DNA from: Alphaproteobacteria bacterium UBA6187
GTDB lineage: Bacteria > Pseudomonadota > Alphaproteobacteria > Rickettsiales > UBA6187
Assembly: GCA_002422795.1 (NCBI GenBank)
Contig: DITJ01000004.1
Span: 45,877-109,876 of the forward strand
Length of the DNA stretch: 64,000 nucleotides
Reading direction: 5' to 3'
Shown: one piece after another, positions 24,680 to 34,830 of the stretch
How positions within the stretch are numbered: position 1 is the stretch's first letter
Layout: the number at the start of each line of letters is the position of its first letter
The notes under the pieces: generated by a model
Databases searched by the model: none
The model's input: the letters and a program-made list of their open reading frames with translations, nothing else
Told to the model about the DNA's origin: nothing
Program-made: the position numbers and the translations under genes

Positions 24680-24823
24680 AAAGACCTCTGCATAACGGTA
24701 TTTTTTGGTGATTTTGTATTTACGTTCATCCTCAAATCCTCATGTACGTTTATGTACTTACGGTTCTGCGGACGGGCGTTCCTAGAGCTCACTCAAAAAA
24801 TCCTCATTATACAGGTGTCTTTC
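24680..24823. repeat. Palindromic element with AAGACC ends, family D
   Basis: The left end AAAGACCTCTGCATAACGGT and the right end, reverse-complemented, AAAGACACCTGTATAATGAG are inverted copies, and both continue with ATTTTTTG-rich sequence. The interior holds GTACGTTTATGTAC. A solo copy of one end (TTATGCAGAGGTAT) lies near 24993 in the other orientation. The 514-bp pyrE-prepilin gap contains this, a diverged inverted repeat at about 24598-24670 and a possible TATAAT at 25075. Confidence 0.7.
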
Positions 24824-25109
24824 ATAAAAAAGCCGCCCCAATCTAATGGCCTACCTAGCCTAACCAGCTGATTTTACTTGCCAAGATGTGCCGATAATCC
24901 AATCTTAAAAAACTCACCATAATTAAAACCACTCAAATTTTCCAATCACTGAATTATAGCAATTCTATGGGAATTTTAAAGTGTTATGCAGAGGTATCTG
25001 CTGCACTATCTCCTATTGTGTCCTTTAAGATGATAAAATAATTTTAAGATAGTGAAGTAATTTATATTTTATAGTATAATGAATCTATATTTTTAATAAC
25101 TGGTACAAA

Positions 25110-27032
25110 ATGTGTAAGTGCTTTAACAAATATTTTGGATACCTGAAAAAACAACAAGGCTTCAGCCTGATAGAGCTATCTGTTGTGATTAGTGTTGCAG
25201 CAGCTGCAACGGTTGGTGTCCTTTCCTGGACGCAACCAACAATAAGTACGAATTCCACTAAAGCTATAGAAACCCGACATAAAATGCAGGAAGTGCAAAA
25301 GTCCATTGAAGCATTCAGAGTAAGAACAAAGCGCCTGCCTTGCCCTGCAGACCCATTAATGCGTAGTGATAGCACGCGCTCTTCTATAGGTACTGATTAC
25401 ATAACCCCAACAGCTACCAGCCACGATTATTATATAAATAACTTCGGCATGGAAGATTTAGATACCACACAAAGCTCGGTAAATGGTGTTGATACACGCG
25501 GGGTTGATTGCCCTGTATCAGTCGGGGCAATACCGGTATTTTCACTCGGCCTGGATGAATCGTATATGCATGATGCCTGGGGAAGAAGGATGACTTATCA
25601 TGTTGCCCCTACATTATGCGGGGCAGATACAGGAGTGCCAGGCTCCCCAACAGCTACAGACATAAGCATAAGCCAATCTATTGGATGCACTGATAATGAC
25701 TATAAAAACAAAACAGGCAATATAACCGTAACCAACGGCAGCACGACCCTTACAACTTCTTCTGCTTTTGTTCTTGTAAGCCACGGTGCGAACGGCGCTG
25801 GGGCATTTCTACCAAGCGGCACTAAGCTTGCTGCAAGCGGTAATGCTAATGAAGCAGAAAACAGTAATGGTGATACTACATACATAAAAGCTGACCAAAA
25901 CGCAACTTTTGACGATATTGTGATATTTGCAACGCGCAATCAGATTGAAAGCCAGGTTAATCGCAAAAATATAAAAAATATTAGCGTTACAGATTGTGAA
26001 ACAAATTCACAGGTGCTAAAAAATATCACCCTTACAGAGGCCGCGGCAATGACGTCCGTTAATAGCTATACTCAACATAGCGGAGCAAAGAACACCGGCG
26101 ACCAGATATTGCTAGGAATATTAAAAAACACCCAGAATATTTGCATTTCTTATTATGGAGCAAGCGCTGCAACTATCAACGGAAAAACCTGGAGTGGCGC
26201 ACAATGCCCTGGAAACAACAATCCTGGCAGTAATGGCTCAACTTATCTTACAACAGATGGCTCATGTTTGTGCGATAGCGGTTTATGGGATGGCAACTGC
26301 ACAACAACTTTTACACCAAAAAGCATTAGTGGGTTACAATTATGGATCGATGCAAACGATTCTACAACATTATTTACTGATCTGGCTTGTATGGACGGAT
26401 CGCCTGCAAATAATGCATCTATAAAGTGCTGGAAAGATAAAAGTGGTAATACTAATAACGCTATAGGTATCAATGCACCAATCTACAAAACAAATAGCAT
26501 GAACGGAAAGGCGATAATAAGGTTTGATGGCCAGAATCTACTTGTAGGAACTTCACTTCTAAATTCTATAAATACAGGTAATGTTACAGTTTTTATTGTT
26601 GCAAAAAACAGCGATATAGGCAACTCAGTCCTTGTTGGAGTGCCTGATATTTCTGAGGTTAGATTTAATATTCATTTGCCATGGAGTGATGAAAATATCT
26701 ATTGGGATTTTGGTTATATGGTTGGAGGAGGAGGAGGAAGAATCTTTAATTACTGGGGAGGCTATGAAGGAACAACTTATGTATGGACATTTAATGCTGC
26801 TTATGGATCAGGAGTTGGATCTCAGAATATATGGCGCAATGGCACAAGAATCCAATCAAACACAACATCAAAAAACCCTTCTTATGGGACAACCTATGGC
26901 TTAAGTTTAGGTGGCAAAACAGGCGCCTATTTTTCAGGTGATCTTGCTGAAATTACTATCTACAACACAGCACTTTCCGATACTGAAAGGCAAAACATTG
27001 AAACATACCTTAAGACCAAATGGGGAATCTAA
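25110..27032 (+). CDS. Prepilin-like protein with one LamG-type module
   Basis: A 640-residue protein whose N-terminus KKQQGFSLIELSVVISV is a class III/type IV prepilin leader (cleavage G|F, Glu at +5) followed by a hydrophobic helix. Residues about 60-300 form a pseudopilin-like extracellular region with the DDIVIFATR element. From about residue 404 to the end there is a LamG/concanavalin A-like module (GLQLWIDANDSTTLF, CWKDKSGN, NGKAIIRFDGQN, GDLAEITIYNTALSD). A role as a minor pilin or pseudopilin carrying a binding domain is inferred. No pilus assembly genes are in the window. Confidence 0.8.
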   Translation: MCKCFNKYFGYLKKQQGFSLIELSVVISVAAAATVGVLSWTQPTISTNSTKAIETRHKMQEVQKSIEAFRVRTKRLPCPADPLMRSDSTRSSIGTDYITPTATSHDYYINNFGMEDLDTTQSSVNGVDTRGVDCPVSVGAIPVFSLGLDESYMHDAWGRRMTYHVAPTLCGADTGVPGSPTATDISISQSIGCTDNDYKNKTGNITVTNGSTTLTTSSAFVLVSHGANGAGAFLPSGTKLAASGNANEAENSNGDTTYIKADQNATFDDIVIFATRNQIESQVNRKNIKNISVTDCETNSQVLKNITLTEAAAMTSVNSYTQHSGAKNTGDQILLGILKNTQNICISYYGASAATINGKTWSGAQCPGNNNPGSNGSTYLTTDGSCLCDSGLWDGNCTTTFTPKSISGLQLWIDANDSTTLFTDLACMDGSPANNASIKCWKDKSGNTNNAIGINAPIYKTNSMNGKAIIRFDGQNLLVGTSLLNSINTGNVTVFIVAKNSDIGNSVLVGVPDISEVRFNIHLPWSDENIYWDFGYMVGGGGGRIFNYWGGYEGTTYVWTFNAAYGSGVGSQNIWRNGTRIQSNTTSKNPSYGTTYGLSLGGKTGAYFSGDLAEITIYNTALSDTERQNIETYLKTKWGI

Positions 27033-27054
27033 TAAACATAACATTAAAATAATT

Positions 27055-30000
27055 ATGAAAGTTTTTTTAAGAAAGATTTACTCGTTATTCAAGGAAAGGG
27101 GTGGTTACACTCTTACCGAACTTTCTATATCTACCAGTATTATTGCGATGCTGGCAGTTGGCGGCCTGGCCGTTTTGCAGAAAAAAAATGATTCCGATAA
27201 ATATAAGGAAACTTATACAAAAATTGCCGTGATAGATAATGCTGTTAAAAGTTTTATAATTGCTAAAAATTATGTACCATGTCCTGCATTTCCTTCAACT
27301 CTTGAAAATTCAACGACTTTTGGAAAGTCAGTTTCTTATGATGCAACTAATAAAATATGTAATGGCAGTGATCTTGCTGATCAAACTGGCATAGTGCCGG
27401 TAAGAACACTTGGCCTTACTGATGACTATTCTTATGATGGCTGGGGGCGTAAATTTATGTTCCGCTCAGCATCAGGATCAGGATCTGCTACAGATTTTAT
27501 CGCACCTAATTTTAGGGGAAATATTGCTATAGTCGATCTGAAAGGGGTTCATAAAACTACCATAACCGATCCCCATCCATATAACGACGGCGCTATATAT
27601 GTAATTATCAGCTATGGTGCAAATGGTAAGAATGTTGCTTATCGCAAGAATAACGATACAGAGCCGCCATCGGCAGCTTCAGGTATTGAAGCAAAAAATA
27701 CATCGCACAAAGAAAATGTATATGTACAAAATGAAAAAACCTCAGCATTTGATGATATCGTATTATTCGGCACAAATGCAAGGCTACATAACCAGAAAAT
27801 TACAGAATCTCCTATAAAAATTCCAGATATAACCTGCGATACTGCACAACAGATTGTATCAGGCGGACGTAGCGCGACCACACTTAATAACTATGCAACA
27901 AGCAATAGTAATGCTTATGTGTCCCATGCTGATATTATTTATAAATCCTCTACAATTCTTGCGGATTTATGCAAAAATAGAAAAAACACCGAAACTATAA
28001 AGCCTGACCGTATTAATGGATTGAAATTGTGGCTTGATGCTGGTGATGCCGCAACATTATTTACCAATAGCAATTGCACAGCAGGCGGAGTTCCCGCAAA
28101 TAATGCATCTATATCATGCTGGAAAGATAAAAGCGGCAATGCTTATAATGCTATAGCAGGTAATGCCCCAACTTACAGTGTAAATGCTATCAACGGCAAA
28201 GCTGTTTTATCATTTAACGGCACATCCAATTATTTGGACAACAGCACCTTTGCACTATCAACCACAGCAAGTATTTTTGCAGTTGCGTCCCCTGGAGCAG
28301 GTTCTGGCTTTAAAAGGATTATAAGTAATCACGCTAACTTTTATTTAGGTGCAGGTAATGCAACTAATTATTTTAGTAGCTTCTATGGTAATGGCTCTAG
28401 CTGGGGCACAACGGCAGATCATGGCGCAACCGGACTTCTGGATACTGGAAAATACTATATACTAACTTCAATAAAGGATGCTACATATGACAGTCCTTAC
28501 ATAAATGGTTCAGCATTGGCAGCAAGGATAAATGCCATGAGCGCATTTTCTGATGGATACAGGGTTGGCGCAAACAATGACACGCTAAATGATTTCTGGG
28601 ACGGCAATATCGGGGAAATATTAATATATAATACCAATCTCTCGGAATCCAACCGGCAAAAAGTTGGGGAATATTTAAGCAATAAATGGGCTATTCCACT
28701 CAATGCCGCTACAAAAACATGCGATACCGGAATGACCTTCCAAAGAACATCTTCAGATCCAGCAGGAAGCTGCAAATGCCCTCCCGGGCAACAATTTGTT
28801 GCTGACTTGAAAACAAACAACGCATGTTTTTCAACCGAAGCAAACACGCACTTTAGCAAATGTGTTAGTGTTAATTCATCACCAACATATAGCTCGCCAC
28901 CTTCAACAAATAACATGGTCTTATGGCTTGATGCCAATGATTGCACTAAAGTTACACTTTCCGGCAGTGGAACAATTCCTCATGTAACTGGCTGGATGGA
29001 TAAAAGCCCACTGGGTAATCATGCTACGCAAACAACATTAGCAAACATGCCTACATATTTAAAAAATACTGTTAATGGAAAAGCGGTTATTCATTTCGAT
29101 GGCAGCAGTTCTTACCTAGGCAACACAACCCTTGCGCTTCCAACCACAGCAAGTATTTTTGCGGTTGCTTCCACCGGTTCGGCAACCGGGAATAAAAGAA
29201 TTATAAATAATGAAGTTAATTTCAATTTAAGTGCAGGCGCTACAACAACTAATTATTTTGCTAGCTTTTATGGTAATAACTCCACTTGGGGATTTGAATC
29301 AGATCATGGTGCAGCTGGAATTATGAGTTCGGGAGCATACTATATACTAACTTCGGTAAATAGTGGAAGTGATAATGCCTATATAAATGGCACTGCGTTA
29401 CCGGTAAGGACAAACGCTATGAGCGCCTTTTCTAATGGATACAGGGTCGGCGCACACCAGGCTGCCGTATCGGAATTATGGGATGGCAATATAGGGGAAA
29501 TAATAATATATAACACCGCCATCACCAACCAGGAGCGTAGCAATATAGAAAAATATCTTTCTTTTAAATGGGGCGTTCCATTACTACCTACCGATATAGA
29601 AAAAATTAATTTTGCCGATGCAAAGGGAGCAAGCCTTACATTATGGCTTGATGCATCAGATACCACAACATTATTCACAGATGAGAATTGCGTAAATAAG
29701 GCATACGCATCCGATTTAATAGGCTGCTGGAAAGATAAAAGTGGCAATAACTACCATGCAAAACAGGTGGAGAACAGAGCCAGGCCAGCTTACTCATTTG
29801 GCACGCAGACATCCCAACTTGGAACTACAATAATTTCCAACCCAACCCTTTTATTCAATGGCACGAGTGATTACATGGATAATGCAAATTTAGCACTGCC
29901 TGCAAAAGTAAGTATTTTTGCTGTTGCAGCGCAAGGTGCTGCTCATGCCGATATCAAGCGTATTATAAGCAACCATCTTAATTTCCTTATAGGTGTTACG

Positions 30001-30348
30001 ACAGCTAGCAAATTCATGACTAGGTATAGTAATGGCAGTAACTGGGCAGGTAGTAATATTGTCGACGCAGTATTAGATGATTACACATATTACGTACTTA
30101 CTTCAATAAATGATGGCACGAATAATAATGCGGACGTAAATGGCGGAACATCTAACACAGATGCAAATGCCATGGCTGCTTTTTCTGATGGATATAGAAT
30201 TGGTGCAAACGCTGCCGCAATAAATGAATTATGGGATGGAAATATAGGAGAAATAATAATTTATAACACTAACCTATCTGCATCAAATAGAATTGCTGTT
30301 CAGCGCTACCTTGCTAATAAATGGGGAGTGGCAATTACAGTACCTTAA
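27055..30348 (+). CDS. Large prepilin-like protein with three LamG-type modules
   Basis: A 1097-residue protein and paralogue of its upstream neighbour. The leader ERGGYTLTELSISTSIIAML has G|Y in place of the usual G|F, and Glu at +5. Three LamG-like modules of about 220-240 residues begin near residues 316, 620 and 858. Each shows LWLDA-D, CWKDKSGN-like or related text, a hydrophobic SIFAVA strand, SDGYRVGA and DGNIGEI-IYNT, ending KWG or KWA. A short Cys-containing linker follows module 1. The frame is open upstream into the preceding gene, but the ATG at 27055 starts the leader. Likely surface adhesive function (inference). Confidence 0.8.
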   Translation: MKVFLRKIYSLFKERGGYTLTELSISTSIIAMLAVGGLAVLQKKNDSDKYKETYTKIAVIDNAVKSFIIAKNYVPCPAFPSTLENSTTFGKSVSYDATNKICNGSDLADQTGIVPVRTLGLTDDYSYDGWGRKFMFRSASGSGSATDFIAPNFRGNIAIVDLKGVHKTTITDPHPYNDGAIYVIISYGANGKNVAYRKNNDTEPPSAASGIEAKNTSHKENVYVQNEKTSAFDDIVLFGTNARLHNQKITESPIKIPDITCDTAQQIVSGGRSATTLNNYATSNSNAYVSHADIIYKSSTILADLCKNRKNTETIKPDRINGLKLWLDAGDAATLFTNSNCTAGGVPANNASISCWKDKSGNAYNAIAGNAPTYSVNAINGKAVLSFNGTSNYLDNSTFALSTTASIFAVASPGAGSGFKRIISNHANFYLGAGNATNYFSSFYGNGSSWGTTADHGATGLLDTGKYYILTSIKDATYDSPYINGSALAARINAMSAFSDGYRVGANNDTLNDFWDGNIGEILIYNTNLSESNRQKVGEYLSNKWAIPLNAATKTCDTGMTFQRTSSDPAGSCKCPPGQQFVADLKTNNACFSTEANTHFSKCVSVNSSPTYSSPPSTNNMVLWLDANDCTKVTLSGSGTIPHVTGWMDKSPLGNHATQTTLANMPTYLKNTVNGKAVIHFDGSSSYLGNTTLALPTTASIFAVASTGSATGNKRIINNEVNFNLSAGATTTNYFASFYGNNSTWGFESDHGAAGIMSSGAYYILTSVNSGSDNAYINGTALPVRTNAMSAFSNGYRVGAHQAAVSELWDGNIGEIIIYNTAITNQERSNIEKYLSFKWGVPLLPTDIEKINFADAKGASLTLWLDASDTTTLFTDENCVNKAYASDLIGCWKDKSGNNYHAKQVENRARPAYSFGTQTSQLGTTIISNPTLLFNGTSDYMDNANLALPAKVSIFAVAAQGAAHADIKRIISNHLNFLIGVTTASKFMTRYSNGSNWAGSNIVDAVLDDYTYYVLTSINDGTNNNADVNGGTSNTDANAMAAFSDGYRIGANAAAINELWDGNIGEIIIYNTNLSASNRIAVQRYLANKWGVAITVP

Positions 30349-30355
30349 GCCAATT

Positions 30356-31168
30356 TTAAAACATCCTGTCATGCTCTAAACTCGGCATTTGCTGCCTTAC
30401 CCTGCTTACTTCATCAATGTTAATTTCGGCCATAATTATTCCGGTATCAGTTCCGCCATCGGCAAGAATTTTTCCCCATGGGTCGATTATAAGTGAATGG
30501 CCGAATGTTTTGCGCCCGGAAGGATGCTGCCCGGTCTGTGCCGGGGCGATTATATAACTGCCTGTTTCAATAGCACGAGCGCGCAGCAATACATGCCAGT
30601 GCGCCTCCCCGGTAAAGTTGGTAAAGGCCGCAGGGACTGTAATGAATTTTGCGCCATCCTTGGCTAATTTCCTGAATAAATGCGCAAATCGCACATCATA
30701 ACAAATGGTCATGCCCATTTTTCCCCATGCGGTTTCGGGAGTAACGGCTTTATCTCCTGCTATAAACCTATCGGATTCTTTATGCGTTTCACCTCCTGTG
30801 ATGCTGCTATCGAATAAATGGATTTTATCGTAATGGGCGACGACCAAACCTTCTGGATTTATAAGGTAACAGCGGTTAGCAAGCTTCTTTTCACCTTCAA
30901 GCTTTATCGCCAGTGAGCCTATTAACAACCATTTTCTATATTGCTTTGCCACTTTGGAAAAAGCAAGTAACGCCGGATGTTCATTTCCAAACCAGCTATT
31001 AGCAAATAATTCTTCCGGGGCTGCCGACATAAACGCCGCATTTTCAGGCAGAGCGATAAAATCCGCACCACGGCTTGCTGCTTCCCGGATAAAACCGCTT
31101 GCGGTTTTAATGTTTATATCCATGTTATTGGTGGTATTTAGCTGGATACATGCGGCAGTGAATTTCAT
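30356..31168 (-). CDS. Carbon-nitrogen hydrolase (Nit/omega-amidase type)
   Basis: A 270-residue nitrilase-superfamily enzyme with the Glu-Lys-Cys triad: Glu in FIALPENAAFM, Lys in VAHYDKIHLFD and Cys in GMTICYDVRF. It resembles the Nit1/deaminated-glutathione amidase group, often linked with grxC and comF in alphaproteobacteria; comF precedes it here. The substrate is likely a small amide but is not proven. It converges with the prepilin gene, with 7 bp between the stops. Confidence 0.9.
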   Translation of the reverse strand: MKFTAACIQLNTTNNMDINIKTASGFIREAASRGADFIALPENAAFMSAAPEELFANSWFGNEHPALLAFSKVAKQYRKWLLIGSLAIKLEGEKKLANRCYLINPEGLVVAHYDKIHLFDSSITGGETHKESDRFIAGDKAVTPETAWGKMGMTICYDVRFAHLFRKLAKDGAKFITVPAAFTNFTGEAHWHVLLRARAIETGSYIIAPAQTGQHPSGRKTFGHSLIIDPWGKILADGGTDTGIIMAEINIDEVSRVRQQMPSLEHDRMF

Positions 31169-31173
31169 AAGGA

Positions 31174-31320
31174 TAGAATGTTAGAGTGTAAGAATGTAAG
31201 AATGTAAGAGCATTAGAATCGCAACGCAATCTTTTTGTGTTTCGATAAAATAAGGTAGTGCAGTAAGTATATATTTTTTACGCTCTTACATTCTAACACT
31301 CTTACATTCTCATGCTCTTT
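31174..31320. repeat. Octad-array hairpin between comF and the nitrilase gene
   Basis: The left arm (31174-31216) is built of the 8-bp words GTAAGAAT/GTAAGAGC. The right arm (31281-31320) is the complementary array (CTTACATT words). They are separated by about 64 bp. The stem could reach about 35 bp with a few mismatches. Confidence 0.87.
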
Positions 31321-32051
31321 TAATAAAGCGTTTTCGCCAATGTCAGCACCTCAACTTTCGCAACTTTGGCTTTACGCAATATTTTTGCGCATTCATCGGC
31401 GGTTGCCCCGGTTGTAATTACATCATCAATGAGGAGTATTTTCTTATCCTTTAATATGGAGGCATATTTAGGATTAACCTTAAACGCACCGCTGATATTT
31501 TTAAAACGTATTTTGCGGTTAAGGCCAGCCTGTTTTTTGGTATATTTCTTACGGATAAGCGCATTAACAAGCACCTTACGCCCTGCAATTTTTGCAACCC
31601 CTAAAGCGAGTAGGCCAGCCTGGTTATATTTTCGCAAAAGCAATTTGCCAAAATGAATCGGTACGGGAATTATATAATCGGCATCATGGAGCATTTCCGC
31701 TCCTGCCCTTGCCATCCAGCGCGCATAAGGGGCGCGGTTTTCGATTCTGTCGTTATATTTAAAGGATGTTATTAACTTACTGCTTGCATCATCATATAAA
31801 AAAACCGCCCGCGCTTTGGAAAAATGCGGCTCTTCCTGGATACACCCGGCGCATAATGTGGCCTCAGTTTCCATTTCAAACGGAAAACCGCATATGCGGC
31901 ATTGCGGGTCGCTGATGAAGTTTATATCATCCCAGCATTTGCCGCAGATATTGCCATGTTCGGTGATGCTGCTGCCGCAGGATATGCAGCGCGGTGGATA
32001 TATTAAATCCAGTAACTTAACCGCAGCAGGTTTTATTTTTGTTTTGAGCAT
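31320..32051 (-). CDS. comF: ComF family protein (phosphoribosyltransferase fold)
   Basis: A 243-residue protein with an N-terminal zinc ribbon (YPPRCISCGSSI, CGKCW, CRICGFPF, CAGC). It also has a phosphoribosyltransferase domain with the PRPP-type loop ILLIDDVITTGATADECAKI. Homologues take part in DNA uptake during competence. Whether this organism is competent cannot be judged here, but the prepilin genes nearby make it worth noting. Confidence 0.92.
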   Translation of the reverse strand: MLKTKIKPAAVKLLDLIYPPRCISCGSSITEHGNICGKCWDDINFISDPQCRICGFPFEMETEATLCAGCIQEEPHFSKARAVFLYDDASSKLITSFKYNDRIENRAPYARWMARAGAEMLHDADYIIPVPIHFGKLLLRKYNQAGLLALGVAKIAGRKVLVNALIRKKYTKKQAGLNRKIRFKNISGAFKVNPKYASILKDKKILLIDDVITTGATADECAKILRKAKVAKVEVLTLAKTLY

Positions 32052-32070
32052 GGGCTGTATTTCTGGGAAT

Positions 32071-32223
32071 TATAGTAATTTAACTTAAAAATTGCCCATT
32101 TCGTCATGACCCGAGTTTGCGCTTGCAAACTATAGGGTCATCCATCTTAAAGCTGGATTCCCCTATAGTTTTTGAAGAAAAAACTCGGGGAATGACGGGG
32201 CATTCTTAAGTTAAATTACTATA
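32071..32223. repeat. TA-flanked palindromic element, family B copy 5
   Basis: A 153-bp inverted repeat whose ends both read TATAGTAATTTAACTTAA on their own strand. The interior includes CGTCATGACCCGAGTTT and its complement, plus a smaller ACTATAGGG/CCCCTATAGT palindrome. The element at 62534-62705 has closely related ends. It lies between comF and the hydrolase gene. Confidence 0.87.
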
Positions 32224-32276
32224 AATTCTGGAATGACAATGCAAATATTTCTATAAAATAAGGTGTTACTTGCGGC

Positions 32277-32978
32277 CTATAAAGGCACAGCCTGCCTTCT
32301 TCTTCTATCTGGTTTTACGCGCCTTGGTTTATTTGCATCTTCTGAAACGCGGGAGCGGATGTAATCTTCAATATGTGAATTAAGGTCATCCATGTGAGAG
32401 CGGTAGAAATGGTCAGCACCAAGAATGATGCGATAGTCAATTCCGGCATTCCTTTGTTTACCAAGTTTTTCAGAAAGGCGGCTCACATTATCCACAGAAA
32501 CCACGCTATCCTGGTCGCCTTGCAGGATTAAACCATGTGCAGGGCAAGGAGATAGGAAGTTAAAGTCAAAATTACCAACAGGAGGGGAAACAGCTATGAA
32601 GCCATCTATTTCCGGGCGGCGCATTAATAACTGCATACCAATCCATGAGCCGAAAGAAAACCCGCCCATCCAGTAAGATGAAGCGTTCGGGTTCTGGATT
32701 TGCAGCCAATCTAGCACTGAAGCGGCATCAGAAAGCTCGCCTATGCCATCGTCATATTTACCCTGGGAGCGGCCAACGCCACGAAAATTAAAGCGCACAA
32801 CAGAAAAGCCGTTACGTGCAAAGGCATGATAAAGGTTGTATGCAACTTTATTATTCATGGTGCCACCATGAAGCGGATGCGGGTGCAATATGATTGCAGC
32901 AGGGGCATTTTTTTTGTCACTATGGTGATAACGGGCTTCAATCCTGCCCTCGGGGCCGCTTATGATTATTTCAGGCAT
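32277..32978 (-). CDS. Alpha/beta hydrolase
   Basis: A 233-residue protein with an alpha/beta-hydrolase core: HPHPLHGGTMNNKVAY (oxyanion region), FNFRGVGRSQGKYD, and the nucleophile elbow WMGGFSFGSWIG with Ser. The Asp is in LQGDQDSVVSV and the His in ILGADHFYRSH. This family typically sits next to iscR in alphaproteobacteria, as here (divergent). The substrate is unknown. The C-terminus is unusually basic (RVKPDRRRRQ). Confidence 0.9.
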   Translation of the reverse strand: MPEIIISGPEGRIEARYHHSDKKNAPAAIILHPHPLHGGTMNNKVAYNLYHAFARNGFSVVRFNFRGVGRSQGKYDDGIGELSDAASVLDWLQIQNPNASSYWMGGFSFGSWIGMQLLMRRPEIDGFIAVSPPVGNFDFNFLSPCPAHGLILQGDQDSVVSVDNVSRLSEKLGKQRNAGIDYRIILGADHFYRSHMDDLNSHIEDYIRSRVSEDANKPRRVKPDRRRRQAVPL

Positions 32979-33139
32979 TGCTGTTCTGTTCCCTTAAAAT
33001 ACTTGACTATTTTGCTAGGATATTATATATAAAAGCGCTATAATACCTAGATAACTGAAAAAGCTGTGTTTTTATTAAAGCAAAACACATAAAAAAGCAA
33101 GGTTAAACTTACTTTAGGTAGGCAGAGCGGGGAAATGGC

Positions 33140-33601
33140 GTGAACCTTACAACAAAAGGCAGATATGCGGTGATGGCGATGGTGGATATTGCCATGCAAG
33201 GTGGTAATAGGCCTGTAACGCTTTCTGAAATTTCCACCCGTCAGGATATAGCTGTTAGCTACCTTGAGCAGATTTTTATGAAACTACGTAAAAATGGCCT
33301 GGTGGCCTCGGTGCGTGGCCCGGGCGGTGGATATATTCTACCGGTTAATGCAATGGAAATAAAAATATCGGATATAGTTACGGCTGTTGATGAATCAATA
33401 AAAATGACCAGATGCACGGATAAAGGCGCTAAAGGTTGCATGGATAAAGGTGCAAAATGCATCACACATAATCTTTGGGAAGGGCTTGGGCGTCGTATTT
33501 TTGATTATTTAAGCTCTGTTTCCCTGGCGGATATATGCAAAGATAAGCAAAATGTTGTTTTTGCGCATGAAGAGCCAAGGGGTGTTCATGCTAAAAGATA
33601 G
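33140..33601 (+). CDS. iscR: Rrf2-family iron-sulfur regulator IscR
   Basis: A 153-residue winged-helix regulator that senses Fe-S status and represses the isc operon. It starts at GTG (MNLTTKGRYAVMAMVDIAM), with GGGGAAA upstream. The recognition region includes ISTRQDIAVSYLEQIFMKLR. The cluster-binding Cys are in RCTDKGAKGCMDKGAKC, followed by HNLW as in alphaproteobacterial IscR. It is the first gene of the ISC operon and overlaps the next gene by 14 bp. Confidence 0.95.
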   Translation: MNLTTKGRYAVMAMVDIAMQGGNRPVTLSEISTRQDIAVSYLEQIFMKLRKNGLVASVRGPGGGYILPVNAMEIKISDIVTAVDESIKMTRCTDKGAKGCMDKGAKCITHNLWEGLGRRIFDYLSSVSLADICKDKQNVVFAHEEPRGVHAKR

Positions 33602-34712
33602 CCATATTTATATGGATAATAATGCAACCGTTGTAACAAGCCAAAAAGTGCTTGCTGCAATGCAAGAACTGCACGGCTTGCCACTTAATGCTTCTTCTAT
33701 ACATGCATCCGGCAGAAGGGCGCGTGGCTTACTGGAAGCGGTAAGGGAAAGGATAGCGGCACTTACAAATTGCGGCAATGCCAGAATTGTATTTACAGCA
33801 TCGGGCACAGAAAGCAACAACATGGCGCTTCGGGGGCTTGCTGGTTATAAAGTGCTGGTATCGGCTGTTGAACATGCATCAATACGCAAAATTGGTGTGC
33901 ATGAGGGTGAAATAGCAGTAAACGGTGATGGTGTGGTTGATATTGCCGCGCTTTGCCAACAGCTTCGGAATTATAAGGATGGTAAATTTCTAGTATCTGT
34001 AATGCTGGCTAATAATGAAACCGGGGTAATCCAGCCGATAAAGGAAATTGCTGAAATAGTCCATGCGCATGGCGGCTTAATACACACTGATGCGGTGCAA
34101 GCTTTTGGTAAAATAAATGTGGATATGGCAGCGCTGGGCGCGGATATGCTTACAATATCAGCGCATAAATTTGGTGGCCCACAAGGTGCTGCGGCATTGA
34201 TTTTTAAAAAAGGCGCGAAGCTGGAATCGATTATTATGGGCGGCGGCCAAGAGCAAGGATACCGCGCAGGCACCGAAAATGTGCTTGCGATACATGGGTT
34301 TGGCGCAGCGGCTTTAGAGGCTACGGAATCGCTGGAAAATTCTGATAATATCGCCAGGATTCGTGATAAGATTGAAACGGAGATAAAAAATATTGCGCCT
34401 GATGCGGTAATATTCGGGCAAAGTGCTATAAGGCTTCCCAATACAAGTATGATTGCGATGCCTTATGTGCCATCTGGAACGCAAGTTATGCATTTTGATA
34501 TGGAAAGCATTGCGGTGAGTGCGGGTTCAGCCTGTTCTTCTGGCAAGGTTGAAGTATCACATGTTTTGCTGGCAATGGGCGTGCCTGAGAATTTGGCAAA
34601 ATGTGCAATAAGGGTAAGCCTTGGTATTAATAATACAATTGATGATGCAGAAAAATTTGTAATTGCCTGGAAAAAGCTTTATGAGAGAGCTGGAATAAAA
34701 AGGGCAGCATGA
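33588..34712 (+). CDS. Cysteine desulfurase, NifS/IscS family, first copy
   Basis: A 374-residue PLP enzyme that releases sulfur from cysteine. The PLP Lys is in LTISAHKFGGPQGAA, and the persulfide Cys is in SAGSACSSGKVEVSH. An earlier in-frame ATG at 33552 lies inside iscR; the ATG at 33588 has AAGGGG just upstream and starts MLKDSHIYMDNNAT, so it is chosen. It is more divergent than the IscS that follows. Two desulfurases in tandem are known in the Rickettsia isc cluster. Confidence 0.93.
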   Translation: MLKDSHIYMDNNATVVTSQKVLAAMQELHGLPLNASSIHASGRRARGLLEAVRERIAALTNCGNARIVFTASGTESNNMALRGLAGYKVLVSAVEHASIRKIGVHEGEIAVNGDGVVDIAALCQQLRNYKDGKFLVSVMLANNETGVIQPIKEIAEIVHAHGGLIHTDAVQAFGKINVDMAALGADMLTISAHKFGGPQGAAALIFKKGAKLESIIMGGGQEQGYRAGTENVLAIHGFGAAALEATESLENSDNIARIRDKIETEIKNIAPDAVIFGQSAIRLPNTSMIAMPYVPSGTQVMHFDMESIAVSAGSACSSGKVEVSHVLLAMGVPENLAKCAIRVSLGINNTIDDAEKFVIAWKKLYERAGIKRAA

Positions 34713-34715
34713 AAG

Positions 34716-34813
34716 GAGTGATAAGTAGTAAGTGTTAAGTGTCTATTAAACTTAGGTTTGTATTGTTGTTAATCTGAGTTCGCTAGCCACTAGCCACTTA
34801 CCACTTACCACTC
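34716..34813. repeat. Heptad-array hairpin between the two cysteine desulfurases
   Basis: The left arm (34716-34742) contains GTGATAA/GTAGTAA/GTGTTAA words. The right arm (34785-34813) contains CTAGCCA/CTTACCA words. The complementarity is looser than in the other junctions because the words have diverged. It is the first of five such elements in the isc operon. Confidence 0.78.
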
Positions 34814-34830
34814 TCTTAACGGAGAAAGTG

